In this document: positions 31,982-40,843 of the stretch, piece after piece
Layout of the letters: each line of letters starts with the position of its first letter
Position numbering within the stretch: the stretch's first letter is position 1
From: Fibrobacter succinogenes
GTDB taxonomy: Bacteria > Fibrobacterota > Fibrobacteria > Fibrobacterales > Fibrobacteraceae
NCBI RefSeq assembly: GCF_902779965.1
Contig: NZ_CACZDK010000006.1
Span: 1-64,000 of the forward strand
Reading direction: 5' to 3'
Length of the DNA stretch: 64,000 nt
Position numbers and translations under genes: made by a program
The notes under the pieces: generated by a model
Databases searched by the model: none
What the model saw: the letters and a program-made list of their open reading frames with translations, nothing else
Told to the model about the DNA's origin: nothing

Positions 31982-33684
31982 TACTCGCTATTTTAAAAAT
32001 GATAGGTTGCCTTGCTCTCCTCATGTTCGGCATGAAGACGATGAGTGAAGGCTTGCAGAAACTTACCGGTGGACACCTCCGTACTGTTCTTGGGACTATG
32101 ACAAAGCATCGCGTGGGCGGACTTTTGACCGGTACGTTCGTGACCGCCGCCGTGCAGTCTTCGACGGCAACGACTGTGATGACCGTGAGCTTTGTGAACG
32201 CGGGACTCTTGACGCTGAAACAGGCTATCCCCGTGATTATGGGCGCAAACATCGGTACGACAGCGACCGCGTGGATCATGTCGATTTTCGGATTCCAGTT
32301 CAACATGAGCAGCGTTGTTTGGCCGTTCTTTGGGCTTGGAATCGTGCTCACGTATGTCCGCAAAAATAGCGTGAAGAGCTTTGGTGAATTTGTTTTCGGT
32401 TTTGCCTTTATGTTCCTCGGCCTTACGACGCTCCGCGAAAACGCCGTGGCGATGGATTTGTCGCACAACCAGACGATTATCGACTTCTTTGCCTCGACGG
32501 GTGGCTGGGGCATTTTCAGTACGCTTTTGTTCCTCTTGCTCGGCGGCATCCTCACGATGTGCGTGCAGTCTTCGGCAGCCATCATGGCCATTACGCTTAT
32601 CCTTTGCAGTAGCGGCGTGCTCCCGATTTACCAGGGCATTGCACTTGTGATGGGTGAAAACATCGGTACGACGGTGACTTCGAACTTGGCGGCTCTTTCG
32701 GCAAGTACGCAGGCTAGGCGCGCGGCTTTGGCTCACATGCTCTTTAACGTGTTCGGCGTGGTGTGGATTCTCATTGTATTTAACCCGTTCGTGAATATGG
32801 TTTGCCATGTGGTTGGCTTCGATCCGACATTTGTGCCGCAAACTCAAGAAGAAATCGCCCAGGCGAGCGTTCGTGTGACGTATGCGCTTTCCGGATTCCA
32901 TACGGCATTCAACCTTTGCAACGTGCTCCTTTTGATTTGGTTCATCAAGCCGATGGAAAAGCTCATCTGCAAGATTATCAAGGACAAGGACGATGGCGAG
33001 GATTTCAAGATTCAGTTTATCAGTGCAGGCCTTATGAGCACTGCAGAACTTTCGCTGTTCGAAGCTCGTCAGGAAATTAGTTTGTTTGTGGAAAAGACCG
33101 AAAAAATGTTCCACATGGTGCCGGATCTTTTAAAAATAAAAGATGAAAATGAATTCAATAAGCTTTTTGAACATATTGAAAAGTACGAATCTATTAGCGA
33201 TAGTTTTGAAGTCGAAATCGCAAATTACCTGAACCAGGTGTCGGCGGGTCGGTTGAGCCCGGCTAGTAAAATGGCTCTCCAGTCCATGATGAAGGAAATT
33301 TCTGAAATTGAAAGTATTGGCGATGCCTGTTTCAATATGGCTCGTGTCATTCGTCGAAAGTTCCAAGGCGAAGAAGACTTTACCGAAGAACAGTATAGCC
33401 ACATTGACCAGATGATTAAACTCTGTAACGATGCACTTGCGCACATGGTGGCTGTTGTTGAAGATGTTCCTTTGGCAAATGCTCCAGATGCGTTGAAGTT
33501 TGAATACCTGATTAACGATTTCCGCAAGACGCTCAAGGAAAAGAACGTCGAAGATATCAATGCCCAACGTTATAGCTATCAGATTGGTGTACATTACATG
33601 GATATCATTAACGACTGCGAAAAGCTGGGGGACTACGTGGTGAACGTCGTCGAGGCGCACGTGAACCACCGCCTGTCGAAGTAA
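31978..33684 (+). CDS. Na+/phosphate cotransporter with C-terminal PhoU-like domain (copy 2)
   Basis: A 568-aa paralogue of the protein at 27995, with the same motifs: QSSTATTVMTVSFVNAGL, IGTTATAWIM, QSSAAIMAITLILCSSG and IGTTVTSNLAALSAST. The C-terminal PhoU-like helices contain ELSLFEARQEISLFV, EIESIGDACFNMARVI and GVHYMDIINDCEKLGDYVVN. It is the last gene of the regulator-kinase-transporter operon, joined by a 4-bp overlap. Such coupling suggests that the transporter takes part in signalling or is made in proportion to the sensor. The two copies may differ in affinity or expression. Confidence 0.9.
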   Translation: MILAILKMIGCLALLMFGMKTMSEGLQKLTGGHLRTVLGTMTKHRVGGLLTGTFVTAAVQSSTATTVMTVSFVNAGLLTLKQAIPVIMGANIGTTATAWIMSIFGFQFNMSSVVWPFFGLGIVLTYVRKNSVKSFGEFVFGFAFMFLGLTTLRENAVAMDLSHNQTIIDFFASTGGWGIFSTLLFLLLGGILTMCVQSSAAIMAITLILCSSGVLPIYQGIALVMGENIGTTVTSNLAALSASTQARRAALAHMLFNVFGVVWILIVFNPFVNMVCHVVGFDPTFVPQTQEEIAQASVRVTYALSGFHTAFNLCNVLLLIWFIKPMEKLICKIIKDKDDGEDFKIQFISAGLMSTAELSLFEARQEISLFVEKTEKMFHMVPDLLKIKDENEFNKLFEHIEKYESISDSFEVEIANYLNQVSAGRLSPASKMALQSMMKEISEIESIGDACFNMARVIRRKFQGEEDFTEEQYSHIDQMIKLCNDALAHMVAVVEDVPLANAPDALKFEYLINDFRKTLKEKNVEDINAQRYSYQIGVHYMDIINDCEKLGDYVVNVVEAHVNHRLSK

Positions 33685-33781
33685 TCGGGGCGAGCATCTT
33701 ATGATACTTTTTTATATTTACTGCCCAAAGGGTGACCCACTTTTTGTTTTGGGTTGTGTATAGAGGAGATAGGAGGGCTAT

Positions 33782-35939
33782 ATGAAAAAAATCATGGCGT
33801 TGGCTTTTGCCTTGTTCTTTGCGGTAGCAAATGCCGCTGAAACTTACGTAGCTTCGGAAAAGATCACGCAACAGGTTCTGTCAGGGGTACTTACCCAGAC
33901 CGTGTATGCTGGCGATGAAATTAAGCCGATTACGATTCTATATGAAAATACTGGCCTTGCCGAAAATGTTGTTCCAGAATATTCATCGACGAACTTTTTG
34001 GAAAATTTTGGATTGTCGAAAAGGTGGGTGGGCTCTAGATGTGAAATTGCGGGAGAGATGAGAGATGATATTCCCGCTGGTACGTACAATGCATTTATCG
34101 TCGTCCAGGACAATGAAGGCAAGCACGCCAAGACTGAGTTCAAGTTCACTGTGCTGGAAAAAGAAGAAACGTTGTCTTTAAAATGGAATAAAAGTAGCGG
34201 TGACGTGAATCAGGAAGTTACTGCGGGTAAGTCTATTACACCTATCGTTTTCGATTACGAGGGAATAACAAGTTATAGCGTGAGTGGACTCCCGTCTGGA
34301 CTTGTAAAGAATATTGATGAAAAAAAACATAAAATCATGATTGTCGGCTCTGTAAATAGCGATGTAATGTCTGGTGATTATGAATACAAAGTCACTGTTA
34401 AGAACGACCAAGGCGATGAAAAGAGCATGTCGGGAACGATTGTTGTGAAAAGTGGCAAGGCTCGCACATCAATAAAACTTGTTAGTGAAAAAGCAAGACA
34501 GGAAGTCCTGGCGGGCAATGAGATTGAGCCTGTCGTGTTCGAGTTTGCAAATGTTCATGTCGATGAAAGTTTATCTTCATTTAAGTTCGAAGGATCGTTA
34601 AAAGGATCGTTTGCGTATAGTGTAGAAGGAAATAAGCTCACGTGCAGTGGAACTGTAGAATTTGAAGGGTGGATTATACACGATAAGAATTATTGCAATT
34701 GGTGAAAATAACAATGATACTGCTTTTGCAAACGTTGATGTGATTCATAAGTCTGTAGAGACGAAGGTATATGTCATTGAAAATGAAACGCAGTCGCTGA
34801 CTGCCGGCGATTCTATCAAGCCGATTGTTTTCAAGGTAGAACATGGCTCTAATTGTGAGCTTGCGAATTTCCCGGGTGGTTTCGGGCTTAAAAAAGATGG
34901 TAATACGGTGACTATTACAGGGCTGGTTGAAGAAAATGCTAAGGGCCCGTATGAAGTTGTGCTTAAAGTCACTGGTGCCGACAACAATGCGAGTGCAAAG
35001 GCGACGATTAATGTAGCAGCTGGGATTATGTCGTTCGATGTTATTGAAGGTAGCGATAATCAAACGGTTGTTGCTGGCCAAGAGATTGTTCCGATAGTTT
35101 ATCAGTACAACCATGTGAAACTTATTAATGGTAAAAAAATCCTTGCTGATTTGAAAGTGGAACAAGATAAAGAAAAAAAGCAAGTTAAGATTTATGGAAC
35201 TGTGGATCCTGAAATGGCGGCCTATGAATACGTTTATTGGTTCGAACTGACGGACTATTATGGAGAAACAAAGACTGTAACGGGCAAGATTAATGTTGTG
35301 CGTGAATTGAGCAGCTCTAGCGTTGCGGCATCTTCGAGCTCAGAGGCGACATCTTCAAGTTCCGCGAAGTCCAGCAGCTCTGCCGTGCAGTCCAGCTCTA
35401 GCGTTGTGGCATCTTCGAGCTCAGAGGTTGCTTCTTCAAGCTCTGCAGAGGTCCTGCCTTCTAGCAGTTCTGCAAAGCAGTCCAGCTCTAGCGTTGTAGG
35501 GTCTTCGAGTTCGGAGGCGACATCTTCAAGTTCCGCGAAATCCAGCAGCTCTGCCGTGCAGTCAAGCTCCAGCGTTGTGGCATCTTCGAGCTCGGAGGCG
35601 GCATCTTCAAGTTCCGCGAAGTCCAGCAGCTCTGCTGTGCAGTCCAGCTCTAGCGAAATGGTCGAATCCTCTTCGAGCGAAATGACCACTAAGGTTGTGA
35701 CGGTGGCGACGAGCGGTGTGAAGTTCGGCTATGCGAATAATGCGCTGACGGTTGCTGTGCCGACATCTTCGATGGTGCTTGTGCAAGTGTTCGACTTGAC
35801 CGGCCATCTGGTCGAAACGTTTGCGGAACCTGTGAATGGCACAAAGAGCATTAGTCTCGCTCATTTGAACAGGGGCCATTATCTGGTGCGCGTAGAAAGT
35901 GTCGGCATGGTGCGTACGGCACGAATTGCTGTGAAGTAA
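33782..35939 (+). pseudogene. Secreted five-repeat Ig-like protein with Ser-rich linker, frameshifted at a G3 tract
   Basis: Two overlapping frames (33782-34705 and 34662-35939) read as one about 718-aa protein if a single G is removed from GGG at 34667-34669. The joined sequence then continues EFEGGLYTIRIIAIG. It has a signal peptide (MKKIMALAFALFFAVANA) and five about 90-residue repeats, each opening with a variant of Q-x-V-x-AG-x-x-I-x-PIVF (near 33900, 34210, 34500, 34790 and 35060). About 115 residues of Ser-rich linker follow (SSSSVVASSSSEVASSSSA), then a C-terminal sorting-like domain (VLVQVFDLTGHLVETF, GHYLVRVES). RBS GGAGG precedes ATG 33782. The shift may be a true mutation, a reversible switch or a sequencing error. 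Confidence 0.75.
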
Positions 35940-35979
35940 GGTCGGCTTTTATAGTTCGCAATTGTGAAAATGCAAAAAA

Positions 35980-36006
35980 GGCTTCGCGAAAGCGGAGTCT
36001 TTTTTG
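35980..36006 (+). terminator. Terminator of the repeat-protein gene
   Basis: GGCTTCGC/GCGGAGTC stem (8 bp with G-U pairs) with GAAA loop, preceded by AAAAAA and followed by TTTTTT. Confidence 0.85.
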
Positions 36007-36045
36007 TGAGACTTGACTGGATTCTTCGCGGCTATTCGCCACTCA

Positions 36046-36236
36046 GAATGACGTAGAAGCCGAGAGTAGCGAGAATGCTTGCATTCTGATTACCGAGGCG
36101 CCCCAGTCAAGCCTTGAAAAGGAATGACGTAGAAGCCGAGAGTAGCGAGAATGCTTGCATTCTGATTACCGAGGCGCCCCAGTCAAGCCTTGAAAAGGAA
36201 TGACGTAGAAGTCGAGAGTAGCGAGAATGCTTGCAT
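36046..36236. repeat. 76-bp tandem repeat, 2.5 copies
   Basis: The unit starts GAATGACGTAGAAGCCGAGA and ends CAGTCAAGCCTTGAAAAG. Copies start at 36046, 36122 and 36198 (exact 76-bp period). The first two are nearly identical, and the third stops after 39 bp with one change. It lies between a converging pair of genes and contains no open frame. Confidence 0.85.
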
Positions 36237-36265
36237 AATAGTCGAAGTTAGAAGCGAGTATAGCA

Positions 36266-36315
36266 AGGCCGCAGACCCCGAAGCCGTATATAAATACGGC
36301 GAGTGGGTCGAGAAC
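36266..36315. other. Nested inverted repeat after the tandem repeat
   Basis: GCCGTAT/ATACGGC (36283-36300, perfect 7 bp, loop ATAA) sits inside an outer GACCC/GGGTC pairing. No T tract follows on either strand, so a terminator role for the helicase gene is uncertain. The rest of 36237-36341 shows no gene. Confidence 0.4.
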
Positions 36316-36341
36316 GTCGCTAGATGACGCTTATAACGGGA

Positions 36342-38117
36342 CTACGATCTTGCAGCGAGTTCCTCGGGCGTCCTCATAAGAATGTCCCAGTCGCCGCGCT
36401 TGATGATTTTATAGGCATAGCCCTGTTCCGTGAGGAACAGCTGGCGGTTCATCGCGAATTCCTGTTCCTTGGAATCTTGCGTCACGATGCTGTAGAAGTG
36501 TGCGGCACCGCCATCGCTCTTCGGACGCAACACGCGGCCGAGGCGCTGGGCTTCTTCCTGGCGGCTTCCGAATGTACCGGAAATCTGGATAAGCACGTTG
36601 GCATCCGGCAAGTCGATAGCGAAGTTACCGACCTTCGAGACCATGAGGTTCTTTTGTGCGCCAGAACGGAATGCGCCGTAAAGCTTTTCACGTTCCTTGT
36701 TCGGTGTCTTGCCGGTAATCAGCGGGATCTGCAAGTCTTCGGAAAGCGCTTCGAGCTGGTCGATGTACTGGCCGATGATGAGCACGCGGTCGTCTGGCTT
36801 GCTGAAATACTTGAGCAAACGTTCGACGATGTCCGTCTTTTCGGGGTTCGTGCTTGCTAGCGTAATCTTGTCGCGCACGGGGGCAAGGGCGTACTTCATC
36901 TTGAGTTCCGGATCCATCGGGATGCGGATTTCGTTGCAGTCGGCGGTTGCAATCCAGCCTTGGGCTTCCAAGATGCGCCACGGAATGTCGAACTTCTTGG
37001 GTCCAATCAAGCTGAACACTTCAGTTTCTTTATGGTCTTCACGGACGAGCGTTGCCGTAAGGCCCAAGCGGCGAGTGGCCTGCATTTCGGTACTCAAGCG
37101 GAACACCGGAGCCGGGAGCAAGTGGACTTCGTCGTAAATCATGAGACCCCACTTTTCTTGGCTAAAGAGCGGGAAGTTTGCAAGTTCCTTCTTGACCTCT
37201 TCTTCGGTCATTTCTGGTTCCTTGCCTTCCTTGTTTTCGTCGCCCTTCTTGGTGCGCTTGCGTTGCGTCAAGATTTGATAGGTGGCAACCGTCACCGGAC
37301 CGATTTCCTTCACTTCGCCGGAGTATTCCTTGACCTGGTCGAGCGTGAGATTTGTCTTGTCGCAGATTTCGCGGATCCATTGGCGGGAAGACGAAATGTT
37401 CGGAGTCAAAATTAAAGTTTTAGTTTGTACCAAAGCCATGGTGGCAAGGCCAATCACAGTCTTACCGGAACCGCAAGGGAGGACGATTACGCCGGAGCCG
37501 CCCTTTTCGCTACCGCTCGCGTAGAACACTTGTGCGGCATCCTTCTGGTAATCGCGGAGGTAGAACGGCTTTCCGGAAACTGTTGTTTCGCGGAGTCTAA
37601 TCGGGAGCGGGTCGCCAACGGTGTAACCGGCCAAGTCTTCAACCGGGAAGCCAGAGTTTGTAAGGACCATCTTCAAGTGGCCGCGGCGTTCCGGGTCCAC
37701 AACAACATGCGTGTCGTCGATGTATTCGATGATGAACGGTTCCACATCCCTCAGCTTGCAAATTTCGAGGAACATTAATTTATCATCAGATTCCATCATC
37801 AAGCGGCCGTCTTCTTTCTTTAAACGAAGCAGGCCGTAGCGGGCCATGTAGTCTTCGATTTCGGTAACGACTGACGGCGGTATGGGGTAGCGGCTTTGGC
37901 TCTCGAGTCTTTCAAGAACTTCGGGAGCGCGCAGGCCTGTTGCGGCTGCGTTCCACAAGCTCAAATGAGAAATCTTATAAGTGTGCAAGTGCTCCGGGCT
38001 TTTGACAAGCTCTGTAAAAGGGGCGATTGCATCACGTGCGGTGGTATAATTTGGATTATCGACCTCGACCATGATTTCGAGGTTACTTTGTACAATAATT
38101 GCGCCATTCGGATTCAT
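36342..38117 (-). CDS. XPB/Rad25-type DNA repair helicase
   Basis: A 591-aa superfamily 2 helicase. An N-terminal regulatory region (1-180) is followed by helicase motifs: PFYLRDYQKDAA, Walker A CGSGKT (215-220), motif II DEVH (329-332) and the XPB-specific RED motif in LVREDHKE (359-361). The second RecA domain has LIIGQYIDQLEAL, QISGTFGSRQEEAQRLGRVL and RPK. Residues about 288-315 are a charged insertion before motif II. It resembles bacterial and archaeal XPB, a 3'-5' helicase in nucleotide excision repair or transcription-coupled opening. No Bax1-type nuclease partner is next to it. The start ATG is at 38117. Confidence 0.92.
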   Translation of the reverse strand: MNPNGAIIVQSNLEIMVEVDNPNYTTARDAIAPFTELVKSPEHLHTYKISHLSLWNAAATGLRAPEVLERLESQSRYPIPPSVVTEIEDYMARYGLLRLKKEDGRLMMESDDKLMFLEICKLRDVEPFIIEYIDDTHVVVDPERRGHLKMVLTNSGFPVEDLAGYTVGDPLPIRLRETTVSGKPFYLRDYQKDAAQVFYASGSEKGGSGVIVLPCGSGKTVIGLATMALVQTKTLILTPNISSSRQWIREICDKTNLTLDQVKEYSGEVKEIGPVTVATYQILTQRKRTKKGDENKEGKEPEMTEEEVKKELANFPLFSQEKWGLMIYDEVHLLPAPVFRLSTEMQATRRLGLTATLVREDHKETEVFSLIGPKKFDIPWRILEAQGWIATADCNEIRIPMDPELKMKYALAPVRDKITLASTNPEKTDIVERLLKYFSKPDDRVLIIGQYIDQLEALSEDLQIPLITGKTPNKEREKLYGAFRSGAQKNLMVSKVGNFAIDLPDANVLIQISGTFGSRQEEAQRLGRVLRPKSDGGAAHFYSIVTQDSKEQEFAMNRQLFLTEQGYAYKIIKRGDWDILMRTPEELAARS

Positions 38118-38200
38118 AGAGCGACAAATTTAGTTATTTAGGGCGCGTTTCGCAAGTCGTTCGTTTTTGCTGAAAATCTTACTTTTAGGTTTTAGGGGTA

Positions 38201-38250
38201 GGTGAATAATTGTGGCTTCGCCACTTTTTGAAGACGAGCGAAGCTCGTGA
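38201..38250. repeat. Second copy of the GGTGAATAAT-GTGGCTTCGCCACT element
   Basis: 38201-38225 matches 191-215 with one mismatch (T for C), and both copies contain the hairpin GTGGC/GCCAC. As in the first copy it is followed by a short inverted repeat, here ACGAGC/GCTCGT. It lies between the helicase start and the tRNA terminator. Confidence 0.65.
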
Positions 38251-38269
38251 TGCTTTTACTACAACCAAA

Positions 38270-38301
38270 AGAAAAACTCCCCGGACTTATATCCGAGGAG
38301 T
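38270..38301 (-). terminator. Terminator of tRNA-Thr
   Basis: On the minus strand, ACTCCTCGGA/TCCGGGGAGT (10 bp with one G-U pair) is followed by TTTTCTTTT, 6 nt beyond the tRNA 3' end. Confidence 0.9.
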
Positions 38302-38307
38302 CTTTCG

Positions 38308-38380
38308 AGCCGCCCAGCAGATTTGAACTGCCGACCTGCTGATTACGAATCAGCTGCTCTACCAGCTGAGCTAGAGCGGC
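38308..38380 (-). tRNA. tRNA-Thr, anticodon CGU
   Basis: A 73-nt cloverleaf on the minus strand. The 7-bp acceptor stem is GCCGCTC/GGGCGGC with discriminator U. The D-arm is AGCTCAGCTGGTAGAGC, the anticodon arm is GCTGA-TTCGTAA-TCAGC (anticodon CGU, codon ACG), the variable loop is AGGTC and the T-arm is GGCAGTTCAAATCTGCT. CCA is not encoded. A promoter and terminator flank it. Confidence 0.96.
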
Positions 38381-38392
38381 GAAGCGAGAACA

Positions 38393-38421
38393 AAGATAGT
38401 AAAACGATTAATTCTTGTCAA
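38393..38421 (-). promoter_or_regulatory. Sigma-70-type promoter of tRNA-Thr
   Basis: On the minus strand, TTGACA (38416-38421) and TATCTT (38393-38398) are separated by 17 nt, ending 12 nt before the tRNA 5' end. Confidence 0.75.
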
Positions 38422-38427
38422 GATTTA

Positions 38428-38456
38428 CTGACAACCTTTATTTTTTTTTCTATGAT
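38428..38456 (+). promoter_or_regulatory. Sigma-70-type promoter of the TPR protein gene
   Basis: CTGACA (38428-38433), a 17-nt T-rich spacer and TATGAT (38451-38456), 37 nt before the ATG at 38494. It is back to back with the tRNA promoter. Confidence 0.7.
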
Positions 38457-38493
38457 TGGTCTACGAGAAAATTTTTAACATGGAAGCTTAACT

Positions 38494-39177
38494 ATGGCTA
38501 ACGAATCTAATAATAACCAATCTCTTAGAGCATTCTTTGTCCAGCATGGTACGAAGATTGTTGTGGCATTCGTCGTTCTCTTTGCTCTTGTTGCAGGCAT
38601 TGTGCAGTATAAGGAAGCTCGCAAGGTTGCTGCTGCTGAACAGAGCGAACTCATTGGCATGGGTCTTACTTACCTCTATGCTGGTGAAAAGGATAGCGCC
38701 CTCGTTGAATTCGAAAACAAGATTGCTTCTGGCAAGCTCGAAGGCCTTGCTCTTGCTAAGGCCGCTCTCTTCGCCGGTAACATCAAGTTCGAAAAGAAGG
38801 ACTACGATGGTGCAGCACTCCTTTTCCAGACCACTCTTGACAATGCGGGTTCCGTTGCTCTCGTGCGTTCGGCTGCCATGCACGGTCTTGCCGCTGTAAA
38901 GATGGAAAAGGGCGACTTCTCTGCTGCCGCAAACTTCCTCGAAAAGTACATTGCTGAATACGGCAAGCGCACTGGCGACAAGGAAGACCGCTTCCAGAAG
39001 GACGAACCGGCTGACGAGGTCCCGATGGTTGCTGACGCCATGTGGAAGCTCACTCTCGTGTACCAGCAGCTCGGAGCAAGCGACAAGGCTAAGGCTACGG
39101 CTGAAAAGTTGCTCCATGTCTATGGCGACAACCGCGGTCTCTCTGACAAGGCAAGAAAGTTCCTCGCCACTCTTTAA
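38494..39177 (+). CDS. Membrane-anchored tetratricopeptide (YfgM-like) protein
   Basis: A 227-aa protein with one N-terminal transmembrane helix (residues about 20-40, TKIVVAFVVLFALVAGIVQY). The helical repeats that follow are typical of TPR/SEL1-like proteins (LAKAALFAGNIKFEKKDYDG, AAMHGLAAVKMEKGDFSAAA, VADAMWKLTLVYQQLG). The layout of cytosolic N-terminus, single helix and periplasmic TPRs is like YfgM, a chaperone-like factor near the Sec translocon. Similarity is in architecture only, so function is tentative. It is a single gene with its own promoter (38428) and terminator (39200). Confidence 0.7.
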   Translation: MANESNNNQSLRAFFVQHGTKIVVAFVVLFALVAGIVQYKEARKVAAAEQSELIGMGLTYLYAGEKDSALVEFENKIASGKLEGLALAKAALFAGNIKFEKKDYDGAALLFQTTLDNAGSVALVRSAAMHGLAAVKMEKGDFSAAANFLEKYIAEYGKRTGDKEDRFQKDEPADEVPMVADAMWKLTLVYQQLGASDKAKATAEKLLHVYGDNRGLSDKARKFLATL

Positions 39178-39199
39178 TTGTTGATTTTTTTGAATTTAG

Positions 39200-39230
39200 G
39201 CTCGTCTCCTTATCGGGGACGGGCTTTTTT
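39200..39230 (+). terminator. Terminator of the TPR gene
   Basis: GCTCGTCTCC/GGGGACGGGC stem (10 bp with G-U pairs), loop TTATC, then TTTTTT. Confidence 0.88.
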
Positions 39231-39327
39231 GTATTAAAAAGAACTTCATAAAAATGAATTTACACTTGGTAAAAGCTTTATAAGTTATATTCTTATTATC
39301 CACAACAAAAAATATGGAGGGAGCGCC

Positions 39328-39618
39328 ATGAAAATATTTTTATGGGCATCAACAGTGGTCGCCGTATCATTGTCTTTTACAGCATGTGGAGATTCGCCGG
39401 AGAAATTTGTAAATGATGTGGTTGACAGCGGCATCAAGTGCGAAACGCATGAGTACGACAAGGCCAAGTGTGATCAGCTGGTGGCTGAGTTCAAATCGCG
39501 TAACCACAATTTCAGCGTAGAAGAACAGGATGAAATTCGCAAACAGGTTGTGGAAAGGTTCTATGTAGAACTGAAAAAACTGGATGAAAAAAATGTGAAA
39601 GTCGGCTCCGCTCTTTAA
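39328..39618 (+). CDS. Small lipoprotein of unknown function
   Basis: A 96-aa protein with signal peptide and lipobox SFTAC (Cys20). The mature part is about 75 residues, charged and helical, with two more cysteines (IKCETHEYDKAKCDQL) that could form a disulfide. No domain is recognised. ATG 39328 follows GGAGGGAG. It is convergent with the rhomboid gene; the gap is only 10 nt and shows no terminator. Confidence 0.65.
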   Translation: MKIFLWASTVVAVSLSFTACGDSPEKFVNDVVDSGIKCETHEYDKAKCDQLVAEFKSRNHNFSVEEQDEIRKQVVERFYVELKKLDEKNVKVGSAL

Positions 39619-39628
39619 TGAATCGCTA

Positions 39629-40636
39629 TCAGATGGCTAGTGCCCAGCCGATGGCGAATAATGCATAGTAAGCGAGAATCCAAAAAATATCTGTTACTTC
39701 TGTAGGCGCTCCCCAGCGGAGCGTTTTCTTTTTGGGGATGAATCCGCAAAGGAGGCCTGCGATGAAACCGTACAGGTGGCCGAGGATGTCGGCATTTTCG
39801 CCGAGGCCGAGGAATACGGCGAGCGAGGCGGCGCCGCAGAGCGGCGCGAATCTGCGGAGCATGCCGTGCGTTTCGCGCGGCATGAGACGGAATTCAATGA
39901 CGGCGAGGCAACCGATGGTTGCAAAAACGAATCCGGAAAAACCGATAGAACGAAAGTTTGTCTGCACTGTAAGCGCTACAAAAAAGTTGGCAATTGCACT
40001 TGCGACGGCGAGAAACGGCACGAGTTTTGCAAGCGGGATGCGGTAGTGCAGGAGGCTTAAAGCGAGGAACCCTGAGACGAGATTTGATGCAAGGTGGCGG
40101 CTGTCGCCGTGGAGTGTCATGGCGGTAATTGTGCGCCACCATTCGCCGCGCAGAATTTTTGCGGCATCGGCAATGCCTGCGTTGTGCATTTGGATGAATA
40201 CATCTGAAAAGTCGAGCAACGTGCAGATGACGGGAACAGCTAGCACCCATAGCGGCTGGAGTGTGAGCTTTAGCGGGAGGGGCGGATTCTCATTGCGCGG
40301 TGGATTCTCGCGGTGGTAAAGGCGAATCTGGAATTGGGCGGCTCTACGTTTGTCGGGCTCCACAAAAATCTGGAAAGGACCGTCTTCGGAAAGCTCGATG
40401 CGGTGCGAAATTCCCTGCGATAAGAGAACGAGACTTTCATCGCGAATTTGTTTGAATGCGCCTTCGCTGATGCGGATGTCGGAAGGCTGTTCGGGCTCGT
40501 CGTTTTGTTCGATGGAGGATTGAGCGGACTCTTGATTTGTCGGCAAGATTGCGTTTGGGCCAACGGCGCGAGACTCTTCGTCAAGTTTATCTGTAACTGG
40601 CCTGCGGCGAATCATCGGCGACATAAAACGGGGCAT
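39629..40636 (-). CDS. Rhomboid family intramembrane serine protease
   Basis: A 335-aa protein. Residues 1-125 are a cytosolic extension: an acidic Pro/Gln-rich N-terminus and a small alpha/beta part, unusual for a simple rhomboid. The membrane core follows (about 128-335). Catalytic Ser234 lies in IGFSGFVFA (GxSG) and His287 in LGHLYGFIAGLLCGF. The oxyanion-side motif HLASNL (181-186) and EWWRTITAMTLHGD (165-178) are also present. It cleaves membrane proteins within the bilayer; the substrate is unknown. It is transcribed alone on the minus strand. Confidence 0.9.
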   Translation of the reverse strand: MPRFMSPMIRRRPVTDKLDEESRAVGPNAILPTNQESAQSSIEQNDEPEQPSDIRISEGAFKQIRDESLVLLSQGISHRIELSEDGPFQIFVEPDKRRAAQFQIRLYHRENPPRNENPPLPLKLTLQPLWVLAVPVICTLLDFSDVFIQMHNAGIADAAKILRGEWWRTITAMTLHGDSRHLASNLVSGFLALSLLHYRIPLAKLVPFLAVASAIANFFVALTVQTNFRSIGFSGFVFATIGCLAVIEFRLMPRETHGMLRRFAPLCGAASLAVFLGLGENADILGHLYGFIAGLLCGFIPKKKTLRWGAPTEVTDIFWILAYYALFAIGWALAI

Positions 40637-40802
40637 GGCTACCTTCCTTTTGCATCGTTAGTAAAAACGGACATTTTATTCTCACTGTTTTTGTTTAAAA
40701 GCAAACCGCGTGCCAAAAAGGGAAATCTGCTCAAAAAAGTAAAAATTCACTAAAAACCAAAAACAATAGGTTCCTCACTTATTCAAAAGATAACATGCAA
40801 AT

Positions 40803-40839
40803 GTTTCAAAAGCAAATGATTAAAGCATTTTTTTGAAAC
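40803..40839. terminator. AT-rich inverted repeat after the PHP gene (possible terminator, minus strand)
   Basis: GTTTCAAAA (40803-40811) pairs with TTTTGAAAC (40831-40839), with a further AAATG/CATTT inside. It lies 5 nt past the stop of the PHP gene. It lacks a clear T tract on the minus strand, so the role is uncertain. The rest of 40637-40843 shows nothing else. Confidence 0.45.
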
Positions 40840-40843
40840 TCTG

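Noticed and set aside
38494-39184. Alternative frames within the TPR gene (38537-38899, 38488-39117)
   Set aside because: They are overlapping shadows. The 38494 frame has the promoter, membrane anchor and helical repeats.
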